Numbered from the stretch's first letter, positions 51,185 to 61,287 are shown. The stretch: DNA of 64,000 nucleotides from Bradyrhizobium sp. AUGA SZCCT0176 (GCF_018130145.1 NZ_JAFCMB010000001.1:124001-188000), one strand, 5' to 3'. Notes: generated by a model from the letters alone, not told the origin. Numbers and translations are program-made.

Positions 51185-52828
51185 CTTGGGATGGTGCAGC
51201 AGTTCGTCTATCCGTGGATACTCATTGGATTGACGTTATGCACGCGTAAGGGCTTCGCATTGGTCGGATGGCTTGTCACGATTGCCTCGACCTTGAATCT
51301 TTGCACCGCTGGCTATCCATACTTCATAATCTACGCCCTATTTCTAATCGGACCCTACTTGTTGATCGTGAGCTACGGCCCGACGCGAGGTGTCATCTCC
51401 TTGAACGAAGGAGTTCCAGGAGGGGGATTTCTCAAAAATCTGGTGGTGGGTACCTCCGCCCTGACAATTGGCGGTCTGGCAAGCTTGCCTTGGCTGTTGG
51501 AAGTGCGCCAGATCTTGAGCTTTACCGCCGCGCGCTCAACTGCTGACTATGACTTCGCCACCAAATACTCTTACTCGCCACTTCAGACTCTCGGTGCCTA
51601 CGTCTTCCCGCCCGTGGGAAATCCAGAGGGGTGGGTCTATTTCGGTACGCTCAGCCTCTTCATCATTTCATTCTTCGTTGTGATTGTGCTGCACAGGCCC
51701 AAGACGCGAAGCGAGGACTTTTGGCTCATTGTACTCAGCGCATGCTGGATCGCGACCGTAACTGGCATGACACTCGGGCGGTATTCATATTTGTTTGACA
51801 TGGTCTGGAGCACATTTCCTTTTCTGCAAGGTCTGCGAATTTGGGGCCGCCTGAATATCGTATTGCTTCCGGTCTTCGCGCTCCTTCTTGCTCGCGCTTG
51901 GCAAGTCTTCGAAACACAGCTGATTTCGCCAAGCGATCTATCTCGGTCGTGTAAGTTCGCTCTGTATTCATTCATGGCACTCGTGGTCGCAGTTCAACTC
52001 GGCCTTTTGTTCGGTGCAACGTTTGATTACTACTGGCTCCATTATGCCGTAGCTCAGCTTGGGCCCGCTTGGTGGTACCCGCTCATGGGCGTCGTTTCTG
52101 CGCTGACGATGGCATTCTTCATGTCTACAGCCGTTCGCCGCAAAATCTCCATACGGCCAGCGGCATTCTTGATTGTTTGCGTCGGCGTTATCACCGTTGA
52201 TATTTGGCCGGAGTCCAGCACGCAGTGGGCAGCTCGTTATCCCGACCGATACAGCACCCGCGTAACGCACCCTATCGCGGATCAGGTCTCCGCCGGATTT
52301 ACCGCTCCACGTCGGAGTGTTTATGGAGCAATTTGGCCGGAGTATCTCCCATCGTTTAACCTCGGAGTCGTCTCCGCTTGGTACAGTGAGGGTTATGTCC
52401 GCTTTTATAATCGTTACTTCAATGGGGATGCTAGCGTACGGCCGGACCTGCCGGCGGAGGAACGCGCGGCGCTAGAAACTTTCCTCGGCATCCGTGATGG
52501 CTCAAGGCTGTTCTTGACCCGAACTCTCGACCACCCCACTATCGCCAGCTTCCTGGCTGATGCGCGTGAAGTGGAGCAGAGCAGCCGCATAACTGTTGAG
52601 CGCTATGATGGGACCGAACTCCGCGTCCGCATCACCGCAGGCGAGCCGCTGATCTTAAGCTTTGTTGACAATTGGCTCCCTGGCTGGAACGCGACTGTGA
52701 ACGACAAGCGAAGGACTATCGAACTATTGTTCGGAACCTTCAAAGCCTTACGTGTCGATCCAGGGGAAAATGAAGTTCGGTTCACATATCGTCCGGAGAT
52801 GTTGAAGTATTTCTCGGCGACCCCTTAG
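51185..52828 (+). pseudogene. 5'-truncated YfhO-like polytopic membrane protein gene
   Basis: About 548 codons open directly out of the tRNA fragment, so the true N terminus is missing. The readable protein has about eight hydrophobic segments (WILIGLTLC, FIIYALFLIGPYLLIV, FIISFFVVIVL and others) and then a periplasmic tail. The tail ends with NWLPGWNATVNDKRRTIE and FKALRVDPGENEVRFTYRPEM, a pattern typical of the YfhO/glycosyltransferase-39-like membrane proteins. Intact relatives are about 800 residues, so roughly a third is lost. GC content looks lower than in the flanking genes. It is probably non-functional unless a downstream start rescues a partial protein. Confidence 0.78.
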
Positions 52829-53009
52829 CTTCGTTTTCATCTATCTCGGCAACACAGTGCCCGAATTGCTTGTCTGTCAGTCATAGCTTCTTCGCGAAAG
52901 TCGCTTTCGGGGTAGGAGACTTACTCGTCGGATATTTTGACCGGAATCTGCAGTGGTCTTCCCGTTACTCCGAAATACGCTCGGGTCCGCTTTCGCCCAT
53001 TAGGCGAAG

Positions 53010-53085
53010 TGGTGCCGCAAACAGGACTCGAACCTGTGACCCCGTCATTACGAATGACGTGCTCTACCAACTGAGCTATTGCGGC
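53010..53085 (-). tRNA. tRNA-Thr, anticodon CGT
   Basis: A full 76-nt tRNA on the minus strand including CCA. The acceptor GCCGCAA pairs with TTGCGGC. The anticodon arm CGTCA/TGACG with loop TTCGTAA gives anticodon CGT for ACG codons. The T arm is ACAGG-TTCGAGT-CCTGT. It is the integration target of the relic to its left: its 3' 40 bases are repeated at 51144-51183. Confidence 0.95.
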
Positions 53086-53180
53086 GGACCAGACGCAGCG
53101 TTCGACAACTGGGCCGAAAACGCGTGCCACCTGATATCGGGCAGCGCCCGCCTTGGCAAGAAAAACGCAAGCCCCCGGGC

Positions 53181-54947
53181 CTACTCCCCGCCCCAGCGTG
53201 ACAAAAATCCCCGCCAGCCGCCGGCCTGGGCCTTGGGCGGGCCGATTTGCTGGGCGAATTCGTCCGGAGGGCCGTCCTCGTCGATTCCCGGGTCATCCGG
53301 CGCCCGAACAATGGGAATCACGGCCGGAATCGGCGCCGGAACCGCCTTCGGAATGTCCTGGCGGGCGCGAAACAGCGGCGCGGCAACGGCGGGCGCGGGT
53401 TGGGCGGGCGCCGGTGCGGGTGACGGCTCAGGCTCTGCGGCTGGGGTCGGTTCCGGTTCGACGCTGGCGGCCGGCGGCGCGTTGTCCTGGGCGGCCGCAG
53501 CTGCGGGCGCGACAACAGGCTCGGGCGCGACGGGGGCTGCCGGTTCCGCCGGCTCGCTTTCGACCGGGGCTGGAGCCGGCGGCTCGAGCACGACCGCGCG
53601 GCGCGGCGTCGCCAGCATCGCCTCTTCGAACGGCGAGGATTCGATGGCGGGGCCCTTGTCGGACGGCAAGGCCGCGACCGGGGTCTGCCACTGGAAGGCG
53701 TCGAGGCGGCCGGTGACCGGCGAGACCGGCCGCCAGCGATCGCTGACATAGCCATCCGCGGTCCAGGCCGGATCGTGCAGCGCGCGCACCGCGCGCAAGG
53801 TCCACGCCCGCGCCCGGCCGCTGTCGCCATGTTCGGTGCGCTCGATCTCCGCCATAAGCAGCGCCACGCGCTGCGTCGGCGCTGTGATGAACGGCGCCAG
53901 CGCTTCGCGCGCTTTCGTAAATTCGGAGGCGTCGATCGCGGCGCGCGCGATCGCGAGCGCGCCCTCGATATGGCCGGGCGCTTTGGCCGCAAGCGTTTCG
54001 ACGCGCACCAGCCGCTGGCGCGCGGAATCGCCGAGCTTCACATGGGCATAGGCATCGGCGAGATCAGGATGCGGCTGCGCCAGCCACGCGGTTTCGACCA
54101 GGCGCATCGAACGCCGCACCTGATGTGCCTCGCTTTCAAACTTGCTCGCGAGCACCGCGGCCGGCACCAGCGTCGGCGCCAGCTTGACCGCCTCCATCAC
54201 GCTCTGACGCGCGAGATCGCGATCGACCTTCTCGAGCTCGAGCGCGCGTGCCGTCAGCAACACGCCGCGGTGACGGCGATAGGTCGCCTTGTCGATCAGC
54301 CCCGAGGACTGGTTGTTGTCGAGAATGCGGAGCGCGCCGGTCCAGTCGCTCTTGGCGCAGCAGAACCCGAGCACGGCATGCGACGCCCATGACGAAGACG
54401 GCGACAGTTTCAGCGCTTCCTCGGCGACCATCACGGCGGCGACGGGATCATCCGCGCGCTGCGCCTCGATGAACAGGCCGCGCAGGCCGAGCAGCCGCGT
54501 ATCCGCGCGCTCGGCCATGGCGTGGAAGGCGCGCTGCGCGCCTTCGCGATCGCCATCGAGCTGCGCCGATTGCGCTTCCAGCAGCAGCGCCAGCGGATCC
54601 TCTGCCGCATGGCGGCGCGCGACGTCTGCATGCGCGCGGGCGGCGGTGGAATCGCCGTGACCGATCGCGAGTAATCCTTGCGTGATCGCATGGCGGCCGC
54701 GGGCGTGGCGCTTCTCGCGCCGATTACGACGCAGACGCGTCGGCGTGCGCCACAATCCGCGCAGGATCGCCCAGATCAACATGGCCGCGACGATGACAAT
54801 GCCGAGCCCCAGCACGAATACCGGCAGCGTGGTCGCGATCTTCAGATTGCCCGACGACAGCACGACCTCGCCGGTCTGTTCGGCAACCCAGGCCGCGCCG
54901 GCTGCACCAAACGCGATCAACAGCAGAAACAGAATGATCCGGACCAT
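53181..54947 (-). CDS. hemY: HemY-domain membrane protein with TPR repeats
   Basis: A 588-residue inner-membrane protein of the proteobacterial HemY group (distinct from the Bacillus oxidase of the same name). Two membrane helices at about 4-23 and 44-63 precede a long TPR array (RGRHAITQGLLAIGHGDSTA onward to about 420). The C-terminal 150 residues are Pro/Ala/Glu-rich, low-complexity and end in GGWRGFLSRWGGE. It is encoded with hemD, which gave it its name, but its role in heme synthesis is not firmly shown. The gene starts 8 bp after the mitofilin-like gene. Confidence 0.9.
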   Translation of the reverse strand: MVRIILFLLLIAFGAAGAAWVAEQTGEVVLSSGNLKIATTLPVFVLGLGIVIVAAMLIWAILRGLWRTPTRLRRNRREKRHARGRHAITQGLLAIGHGDSTAARAHADVARRHAAEDPLALLLEAQSAQLDGDREGAQRAFHAMAERADTRLLGLRGLFIEAQRADDPVAAVMVAEEALKLSPSSSWASHAVLGFCCAKSDWTGALRILDNNQSSGLIDKATYRRHRGVLLTARALELEKVDRDLARQSVMEAVKLAPTLVPAAVLASKFESEAHQVRRSMRLVETAWLAQPHPDLADAYAHVKLGDSARQRLVRVETLAAKAPGHIEGALAIARAAIDASEFTKAREALAPFITAPTQRVALLMAEIERTEHGDSGRARAWTLRAVRALHDPAWTADGYVSDRWRPVSPVTGRLDAFQWQTPVAALPSDKGPAIESSPFEEAMLATPRRAVVLEPPAPAPVESEPAEPAAPVAPEPVVAPAAAAAQDNAPPAASVEPEPTPAAEPEPSPAPAPAQPAPAVAAPLFRARQDIPKAVPAPIPAVIPIVRAPDDPGIDEDGPPDEFAQQIGPPKAQAGGWRGFLSRWGGE

Positions 54948-54955
54948 CGGATTCC

Positions 54956-56209
54956 TTATTGCGCTGGTTTGGAGAGCACGGCCATGGCGTCGGCCGCAAA
55001 TTGACGGGAGGCGGCCAGCGCGGCATCGCGCGCGTCGGCCTTGTCGAGCCAGGCTTGCGCCAAGGCACGATCGGCCGGCGCCAGCGTTTTCAGTTCGCGT
55101 CGCGCTTCATTGGCATCGTTGCGCAACGCCGCCGCGGTCGCCCGCGCTACCACCGCGCCGCGGTCATTGCCTGCGGTATCGGTGCGTTCGATGCGGACCA
55201 GTTTGGCGGCGCCGGCCTGCAACCGCTCGACGATGCCCGAACCAGTCGTGGCGGTGTCCTGCGGCAACGCCGGCGACAATTTCGGCACCAGCGTCAGCAA
55301 TTCGCCCGAGAGCTTGCCGGCGCTCGGCACGCCCGTTGCCGCGAACGGCTCGAGCGCCTTCAGCGCTTCGGCGTTGGGCGCCAGCGCTTTCGCGGTGGTC
55401 AGCGCCGCCGGATAGGGATCGCCGGTTCGAACGAGAACATCGAGCAACGCCGCCGCCACCACGCGGCGCAGCGGCAGATCGTCGGCAGGTTTCGTATCGA
55501 CCGGCTTGTCGGCGATCTTGCTGCCTTGCTGCGCGATCTCCGCGGCCTGCGCCTGCATGGCGGTTTCGATCTTCGCGATTTGTTCGTTGATCCCGGAGAG
55601 ATCGGGTGCGGGTGCGCCGTCGGCGCGCGGCGCGGATTTCACCTCGTTAAGCGCGGAGGCAAGTTTTTCGTTCTGCGTGCGCGCGGTTGTGAGTTCGCCG
55701 CGCAGCGCGGCGAGCGATTTTTCCAGCGTATCAATCCGCGCCAGGGAAGCGGGATCGGCGACCGGCGCGGCGGGCTTGCTGGTTTTGGTTTCGAGTCCCG
55801 CGACGCGGGCGGTAAGGCCGTCGATCGCAGCAGCACTAGGCTGCGGCGCGGGAGGCGCTGCCGCCGGCTGAACGGCGGGCCAGCCCAGCATCCAGCCGAC
55901 GCCGATCACGAGCGCGGCCGCCACCGCGCCGGAGACGGGTGCAACGATCCAGGGGGAAACCGGCGCCGGCGCAGGCGCCGGTTGCGGCGCCGGTTCCGCC
56001 GCAGCCGCCTCGGTTGCAGTCTCGGTCTCGGCCGCCGCAGCCTCAGACGCAGCAGTCTCGGGTGCTGCGGTATCCGACCTCGTTGTATCGCCTGCTTTCG
56101 CGGTCTCGCTGGTCACTTCGGTGGCATCGAGATCGATCGTCGGCGGCTCGCGCTTGGGCCGCTCCGATTCGGGCAGTGATCCCTGATTTTCGGGCCTGTC
56201 GTCGACCAT
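54956..56209 (-). CDS. mitofilin-family inner-membrane protein (alphaproteobacterial MICOS-type)
   Basis: A 417-residue protein. A polar, acidic cytosolic N terminus (VDDRPENQGSLPES) and Ala/Glu/Pro-rich region precede one membrane helix near 85-110 (APVSGAVAAALVIGVGWMLG). A periplasmic coiled coil follows (about 135-230, RIDTLEKSLAALRGELTTAR), then a C-terminal helical domain of the Mic60/mitofilin type. In alphaproteobacteria this gene typically lies between hemD and hemY, as here. The Mic60 family bends membranes in intracytoplasmic-membrane formers. The start at 56209 follows the hemD stop by 53 bp. Confidence 0.85.
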   Translation of the reverse strand: MVDDRPENQGSLPESERPKREPPTIDLDATEVTSETAKAGDTTRSDTAAPETAASEAAAAETETATEAAAAEPAPQPAPAPAPVSPWIVAPVSGAVAAALVIGVGWMLGWPAVQPAAAPPAPQPSAAAIDGLTARVAGLETKTSKPAAPVADPASLARIDTLEKSLAALRGELTTARTQNEKLASALNEVKSAPRADGAPAPDLSGINEQIAKIETAMQAQAAEIAQQGSKIADKPVDTKPADDLPLRRVVAAALLDVLVRTGDPYPAALTTAKALAPNAEALKALEPFAATGVPSAGKLSGELLTLVPKLSPALPQDTATTGSGIVERLQAGAAKLVRIERTDTAGNDRGAVVARATAAALRNDANEARRELKTLAPADRALAQAWLDKADARDAALAASRQFAADAMAVLSKPAQ

Positions 56210-56262
56210 CGCAGCGGTTCCCTTAGCGTGAGTTTCCCTGAACCTATCAGAATCGGGCGGGG

Positions 56263-57009
56263 TTAGGCCAATCGGGTCCGCAAAGCACGGCTCAAAGCCT
56301 CGAACAAGGCATTTTCGTCGGCCTGGGCGGCCGCCGTGACCTGCGTCGCGCCGGCATCGCGCAAGACGGCGGCAACGGCAGCGGAAATGCAGCATTGTGG
56401 CAGCGCCAGCGCCGATATTTCGACGCCGCCCGACCGCGCCGCGTTCAGAAAGGCGCGCGCGCTGCGGCGTGAATAATGCAGCACCGCCTCGACCTGGTTC
56501 GCCACGAAAGCGTCACATACTTCCTGCGGCAGGCTGGACGCCGGAATCATCCGGTAGGTCGTGTGCGTCACGACGGTAAATCCCTTCTCGCCCAATTCGC
56601 CCGCAAGATCGCGCGCGAGATCGGCGCCGGCCAGATAGAGCAGCGTGCTGGCTTTCTTGAGTTGCTTCGATTTCACAGCTCCCAGCACCAGATCGCGCAA
56701 CGCACCGGCGTCGCCCCTGGCCGCGATCACCTGGCTGAAACCAGCGTCCCGAGCAGCCGAGGCGGTGTGTTCGCCGACCGCGAAGAGCGGCAATTTCAAC
56801 AGCCGGCTATCGGCCAGATGCGGCGCGATGGCGCGTAGCGCGTTGGCGCTGGTGACGATGATGGCACCGTAACGGGCATCGGCGTCGTCATGGAACGGCA
56901 CCGCCTCAAATCGCAGCATCGGCGCCCGAAGCACTTCAAAACCCCTGGCGCGAAGGGCTGTGGCGGTGGCCTCATCGTCCGGATGCGGGCGCGTGACGAG
57001 AACGGCCAT
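56263..57009 (-). CDS. hemD: uroporphyrinogen-III synthase
   Basis: A 248-residue cytosolic enzyme that cyclises hydroxymethylbilane to uroporphyrinogen III in heme and cobalamin synthesis. Family features: N-terminal VLVTRPHPDDEATA, ITSANALRA-like YGAIIVTSANALRAIAPHL and HYSRRSARAFLNA. HemD sequences diverge widely but the two-domain pattern and operon context support the call. hemC, often adjacent in alphaproteobacteria, is not here. An 18-bp tandem repeat occupies the upstream space. Confidence 0.9.
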   Translation of the reverse strand: MAVLVTRPHPDDEATATALRARGFEVLRAPMLRFEAVPFHDDADARYGAIIVTSANALRAIAPHLADSRLLKLPLFAVGEHTASAARDAGFSQVIAARGDAGALRDLVLGAVKSKQLKKASTLLYLAGADLARDLAGELGEKGFTVVTHTTYRMIPASSLPQEVCDAFVANQVEAVLHYSRRSARAFLNAARSGGVEISALALPQCCISAAVAAVLRDAGATQVTAAAQADENALFEALSRALRTRLA

Positions 57010-57030
57010 GCCTCAGACCTCCAAAAATGT

Positions 57031-57105
57031 CTTGCCGCAACCCTTGGCACAACCCTTGGCGCAAGAAAAAGCCTTGGCGTAAGAAAAAGCCTTGGCTCAA
57101 AAAAT
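57031..57105. repeat. short tandem repeat upstream of hemD
   Basis: Two 18-bp units differing at one base (57055-57072 and 57073-57090), each CTTGGC followed by an AAGAAAAAGC end, plus a partial third unit to 57105. Two 12-bp degenerate CTTGSC-type units precede them. The array lies in the divergent hemD/tsaD region. Confidence 0.85.
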
Positions 57106-57195
57106 TTCGGCTTTAACCGGCGATTGCACCTAGCGACCTCGTAATGCTACCGGGTTACGGAAGCGTTGTTTTGACCTGATACGCAAGGGATCAAA

Positions 57196-58287
57196 TTGGA
57201 TAACGACACGCCGATGCTGGTGCTGGGTATCGAGACCACCTGCGACGAGACCGCGGCAGCGGTGATCGAGCGGGCGAGCGACGGCAGCGGCCGGATCCTG
57301 TCCAATATCGTGCGCTCGCAGACCGACGAGCACGCTCGCTTCGGCGGCGTGGTGCCGGAGATCGCGGCGCGCGCCCATGTCGATCTGCTCGACGGCATTG
57401 TCGATAGCGCGATGAAAGAGGCCGGAATCGGCTTCGCGCAATTGTCGGCGGTCGCGGCCGCCGCGGGTCCCGGCCTGATCGGCGGGGTAATCGTCGGCCT
57501 CACCACCGCAAAGGCGATCGCGATGGTGCACGACACGCCGCTGATCGCGGTCAACCATCTCGAGGCCCACGCGCTGACGCCGCGGCTTACTTGCGCGCTG
57601 GCGTTTCCCTATTGCCTGTTCCTTGCCTCGGGTGGTCACACCCAGATCGTCGCGGTCGTCGGCGTCGGCAAATATGTCCGGCTCGGCACCACCGTCGACG
57701 ACGCCATGGGCGAAGCCTTCGACAAGGTCGCAAAGATGCTGTCGCTGCCTTATCCCGGCGGACCGGAGGTCGAGCGCGCGGCCACCGGCGGCGATCCAAA
57801 GCGATTTGCGTTTCCGCGCCCGATGCTCGGGCGGCCGGATGCGAATTTCTCGCTGTCGGGACTGAAGACCGCCGTACGCAACGAGGCCAGCCGGATGATG
57901 CCGTTGGAGCCGCAGGATGTCAGCGATCTCTGCGCCAGTTTCCAGGCCGCGGTGCTGGAATCCACCGCCGATCGATTGAGCGTCGGCCTGCGGCTGTTCC
58001 ACGAGCAGTTCGGTCCGCCCCGCGCGCTGGTCGCGGCCGGCGGCGTCGCCGCCAATCACGCGATCCGCGACGCCCTGCAGGATGTGGCGGCGAAAGCGCA
58101 GACCACGCTGATCATTCCGCCGCCGGCGCTCTGCACGGATAATGGCGCGATGATCGCCTGGGCCGGCGCCGAGCGGATGGCGCTCGGGCTGACCGATACG
58201 ATGGATGCGCCGCCCCGCGCGCGCTGGCTGCTCGATGCCAATGCCGCCGCACCGGCGGGCTACGCCAACACCAGGGCGGGATTTTAG
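57196..58287 (+). CDS. tsaD: tRNA N6-adenosine threonylcarbamoyltransferase
   Basis: A 363-residue enzyme of the universal t6A pathway that modifies A37 of tRNAs reading ANN codons. Motifs: [14 protein letters not shown], the metal ligands in EIAARAHVD and NHLEAHA, and GGPEVERAA near the middle. It starts with TTG at 57196 (preceded by GGGA at 5 nt) because the family begins at this point and the next ATG would remove the conserved first strand. It needs TsaB, TsaE and TsaC partners, which are not in the window. gpsA follows 2 bp later. Confidence 0.96.
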   Translation: MDNDTPMLVLGIETTCDETAAAVIERASDGSGRILSNIVRSQTDEHARFGGVVPEIAARAHVDLLDGIVDSAMKEAGIGFAQLSAVAAAAGPGLIGGVIVGLTTAKAIAMVHDTPLIAVNHLEAHALTPRLTCALAFPYCLFLASGGHTQIVAVVGVGKYVRLGTTVDDAMGEAFDKVAKMLSLPYPGGPEVERAATGGDPKRFAFPRPMLGRPDANFSLSGLKTAVRNEASRMMPLEPQDVSDLCASFQAAVLESTADRLSVGLRLFHEQFGPPRALVAAGGVAANHAIRDALQDVAAKAQTTLIIPPPALCTDNGAMIAWAGAERMALGLTDTMDAPPRARWLLDANAAAPAGYANTRAGF

Positions 58288-58289
58288 CG

Positions 58290-59270
58290 ATGCCGTCTGA
58301 GAACACCGTGGCGGTGATCGGCGCGGGCGCCTGGGGCACCGCGCTTGCGGCCGTCGCGGCGCGCGCGGGCCGCGATGTCATCCTCTATGCACGCAACGCC
58401 GAAAACGCCGCGCAAATGAAGATGGCGCATGCCAATCCGCGGCTGCCGGGCATGCGCCTCGACCAGCGCATCGAAATCACCAACCGCATCGCGGCCGCGG
58501 CCGGCGCCCACATCATCCTGATCGCAACGCCCGCGCAGAATTTGCGTGAAGCGGCCCTGGCGCTGGCCCCACATCTGAAGAAGGCGACGCCGGTTATCGC
58601 CACCGCCAAGGGCATCGAGCGCGGCACACATAAATTCATGACCGAAGTGATCGCGGAAGCCGCCCCCGACGCGATACCTGCGATCCTGTCGGGACCGAGC
58701 TTCGCCGACGATGTCGCGCGCGGACTTCCGACCGCCGTGACGCTGGCGGCAAAGGACGAGGCGCTGGCAAGCGCGCTGGTGCAGGCGCTCGGCTCATCCA
58801 CCTTCCGGCCCTATCACACCACGGATATCCGCGGCGTCGAGATCGGCGGGGCGGCGAAGAACGTGCTGGCGATCGCGGCCGGCATCGTTGAAGGACGCAA
58901 GCTCGGCGCCTCGGCGCTGGCTGCCTTGACCACGCGCGGCTTCAGCGAGCTGGCACGGCTCGGTCGCGCCTGCGGCGCGCGCGCGGAAACGCTGGCGGGG
59001 CTTTCCGGACTGGGCGATCTGATCCTGAGCTGCTCCAGCCTGCAATCGCGTAATTTCGCGCTCGGCATCGCGCTCGGGCGCGGCGAGCAGCCGGCGCGCG
59101 ACAAGCTTGCGGAGGGCGCATTCACCGCGCCCGTGCTGATCGAGCTGGCGGCTTCGCAAAATGTCGACATGCCGGTATCAAATGCGGTCGCGGCGATCCT
59201 GGCCGGCAAGGTGACGATCGATGCCGCGATCGAGGGACTGCTGACGCGGCCGTTCAAGGCGGAGGAATAG
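58290..59270 (+). CDS. gpsA: glycerol-3-phosphate dehydrogenase [NAD(P)+]
   Basis: A 326-residue cytosolic enzyme reducing dihydroxyacetone phosphate to sn-glycerol-3-phosphate for phospholipid synthesis. The cofactor loop [17 protein letters not shown] is at residues about 9-25. [27 protein letters not shown] and [20 protein letters not shown] follow with the catalytic lysine. It lies 2 bp after tsaD and its stop abuts the EVE gene, giving a three-gene operon. Confidence 0.96.
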   Translation: MPSENTVAVIGAGAWGTALAAVAARAGRDVILYARNAENAAQMKMAHANPRLPGMRLDQRIEITNRIAAAAGAHIILIATPAQNLREAALALAPHLKKATPVIATAKGIERGTHKFMTEVIAEAAPDAIPAILSGPSFADDVARGLPTAVTLAAKDEALASALVQALGSSTFRPYHTTDIRGVEIGGAAKNVLAIAAGIVEGRKLGASALAALTTRGFSELARLGRACGARAETLAGLSGLGDLILSCSSLQSRNFALGIALGRGEQPARDKLAEGAFTAPVLIELAASQNVDMPVSNAVAAILAGKVTIDAAIEGLLTRPFKAEE

Positions 59271-59684
59271 ATGGCGTACTGGCTGGTGAAGTCCGAGCCC
59301 TCGGTGTGGTCGTGGGATATGCAGGTTGCGAAAGGCGCCAAGGGCGAAGCCTGGACCGGCGTGCGCAATTTCACCGCGCGGCAGAATCTCGTGGCGATGA
59401 AGAAAGGCGACCGCGCCTTCTTCTACCACTCCAACGAGGGCAAGGAGATCGTCGGCATCGCGGAGATTATCAAGGAGGCCTATCCCGATCCGACCGACAA
59501 GACCGGCAAGTTCGTCTGCGTCGACATCAAGGCCGACAAGCCGCTGAAGATCCCGGTGACGATGGCCGCGATCAAGGCCGACAAGAAGCTCGCCGCGATG
59601 GCGCTGGTGAAATATTCGCGGCTGTCGGTGCAGCCGGTCACCGCGGACGAATGGAAGATGGTCTGCACGATGGGCGGATTGTAG
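59271..59684 (+). CDS. EVE domain-containing protein
   Basis: A 137-residue soluble protein. The EVE fold, related to PUA and YTH, is visible in YWLVKSEPSVWSWD, WTGVRNFTARQNLVAMKKGDRAFFYHS and GIAEIIKEAYPDPT. It is thought to bind modified bases in nucleic acids. Homologues are common next to gpsA in rhizobia, and other EVE proteins occur in restriction and defence systems. Here it starts 1 bp after gpsA, which suggests a housekeeping role. Confidence 0.9.
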   Translation: MAYWLVKSEPSVWSWDMQVAKGAKGEAWTGVRNFTARQNLVAMKKGDRAFFYHSNEGKEIVGIAEIIKEAYPDPTDKTGKFVCVDIKADKPLKIPVTMAAIKADKKLAAMALVKYSRLSVQPVTADEWKMVCTMGGL

Positions 59685-59932
59685 GGCATCGTGGAGGCAC
59701 CGCAGCGCCGACGCGCTATGGGTGGAACCTGGCGGGGCCAGATACAAAATCGCGAAAACAACCCCATGCAAAGTATCAGGATCCCTACTGGAAGGTAATA
59801 AAGCACCGCGCCCTGGGCCCTTAACCATTCCTTATCCCGTAATACTCCCCGATCCCTTTTGCAGGAGAAATTTAGCATTTCGGGCGCTAACTCCTGGACG
59901 TGCGGCAAGCACGCCAGCGGGAGAGATACGCC

Positions 59933-61273
59933 TTGAGATCGGGTGCCAGCAGCCTGAACGCGACGCCGCACGACGATGCGGCGGACGTGCTCGTGACGCC
60001 TGCGCTCGAAGCCGAGACCGAGCGGCTGCTGTCACAGCGCACGCGCGACATCCAGTTCTCTCCCGAAATGATCCGCGCCTACCGCAAGAAGGACTGGCCG
60101 CAACGCAGCAAGATTGCGCGCGCCTGGATGGTCTGGGTCGCCGCCATCAGCGTGGCCTTTGTGCCGCTCAGCTACCTTCTCGCTCCCGATTTCCTCACCC
60201 TCACCACCGCCATCAGCGGATTGCTGGTTCCGGCGCTGCACGCCTGCGCCTATCTGGTCTGGCGCAAGCCCCGCAGCGCCACGGTCGAAGGCCTGTCGCT
60301 GCTGCTCTTGATGACCAGCGTCATGATGGCGTACGGCGTCATCGCCGTCGCGGCCGGTGCCAGCAATTATGAGCGCTTCCTGATCTGCATCATGTACGTG
60401 AACACGATCGCGATCGTGGTGTTCAGCGTCGACTATATCTGGACGCTGGCCCTGATGATCTGCTCCACCGCGATCTTCTTTGGCTTTGAGATCTTCAATC
60501 CCGCGATCGAACTCCAGGAAGCGGTCGGGACGTCGATCTTTTATGCGATGGGAATCTTTGCGGCGACGATCGCGCGGAAGACCCAGTCGATCCTCGGTCA
60601 AAAAGCCTTCCTGCTGTCCTTGCGCAACCAGTATCGCAGCGACGCCCTGAGGCGCGCCAACCATCAATTGGAAATACTGGCGACGCGCGACCCGCTTACC
60701 GGGCTCGGCAATCGCCGTTCGGCGACCGATCTGATCGACCGGCTCTGGCGCGACCCGACGGTTCCGAAAGCCAGTATCACGTTCATCATGGCCGATATCG
60801 ACTTGTTCAAGCACTTGAACGATACCGCCGGCCACGCCGCTGGCGACGCCTGCATCAGGCGGGTAGCGGATACGATCGAGGACTCGGTCCGGTTGGGCCT
60901 GGATGCGGTGTTTCGCTATGGCGGCGAGGAATTCCTCGTCGTTCTCGCGCATGCCACCCCCGATCTGGCCTGGACGATCGCGCAACGCATCCGCAGCGCG
61001 GTGGAGGCGCTCGGCATCGTCAATCCCGGAATCCATCCCGCAAATGATTCGACCAGCGTGGTGACGATCAGCCTCGGCGTCGCGTTCGCGCAGGAGAACG
61101 CCGCGCCGGAGATGGTCGCCAAATGGGCTGACGACGCTCTCTACGACGCCAAGCGCGGCGGCAGGAATATTGTGTTTTTGTCGAATGCGCATGCGGCGGC
61201 GGAGGATGTGCGGGACGCACAGCCTGTCGGCACCGATGAACGGAAGATGTCATCAAGGGTGGGCGGGCAGTAG
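59933..61273 (+). CDS. GGDEF-domain diguanylate cyclase, integral membrane
   Basis: A 446-residue signalling enzyme. A cytosolic N terminus of about 60 residues leads into six hydrophobic helices (about 65-205). A linker helix (QYRSDALRRANHQLEILATRD) and the GGDEF domain follow, with active-site YGGEEFLVVLAH (GGEEF, an active variant) and PLTGLGNRRS before it. The product is cyclic di-GMP, which controls motility and biofilm. A TTG start at 59933 with GGGAGAG upstream is preferred over a GTG at 59900. No inhibitory RxxD site upstream of the motif is obvious. Confidence 0.9.
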   Translation: MRSGASSLNATPHDDAADVLVTPALEAETERLLSQRTRDIQFSPEMIRAYRKKDWPQRSKIARAWMVWVAAISVAFVPLSYLLAPDFLTLTTAISGLLVPALHACAYLVWRKPRSATVEGLSLLLLMTSVMMAYGVIAVAAGASNYERFLICIMYVNTIAIVVFSVDYIWTLALMICSTAIFFGFEIFNPAIELQEAVGTSIFYAMGIFAATIARKTQSILGQKAFLLSLRNQYRSDALRRANHQLEILATRDPLTGLGNRRSATDLIDRLWRDPTVPKASITFIMADIDLFKHLNDTAGHAAGDACIRRVADTIEDSVRLGLDAVFRYGGEEFLVVLAHATPDLAWTIAQRIRSAVEALGIVNPGIHPANDSTSVVTISLGVAFAQENAAPEMVAKWADDALYDAKRGGRNIVFLSNAHAAAEDVRDAQPVGTDERKMSSRVGGQ

Positions 61274-61287
61274 CGCTCGCAATCTGT

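Noticed and set aside
51146..51190. N terminus of the YfhO-like frame read through the tRNA fragment (starting at GTG 51146)
   Set aside because: Those codons are tRNA sequence, not protein. The true 5' end of the gene has been deleted.
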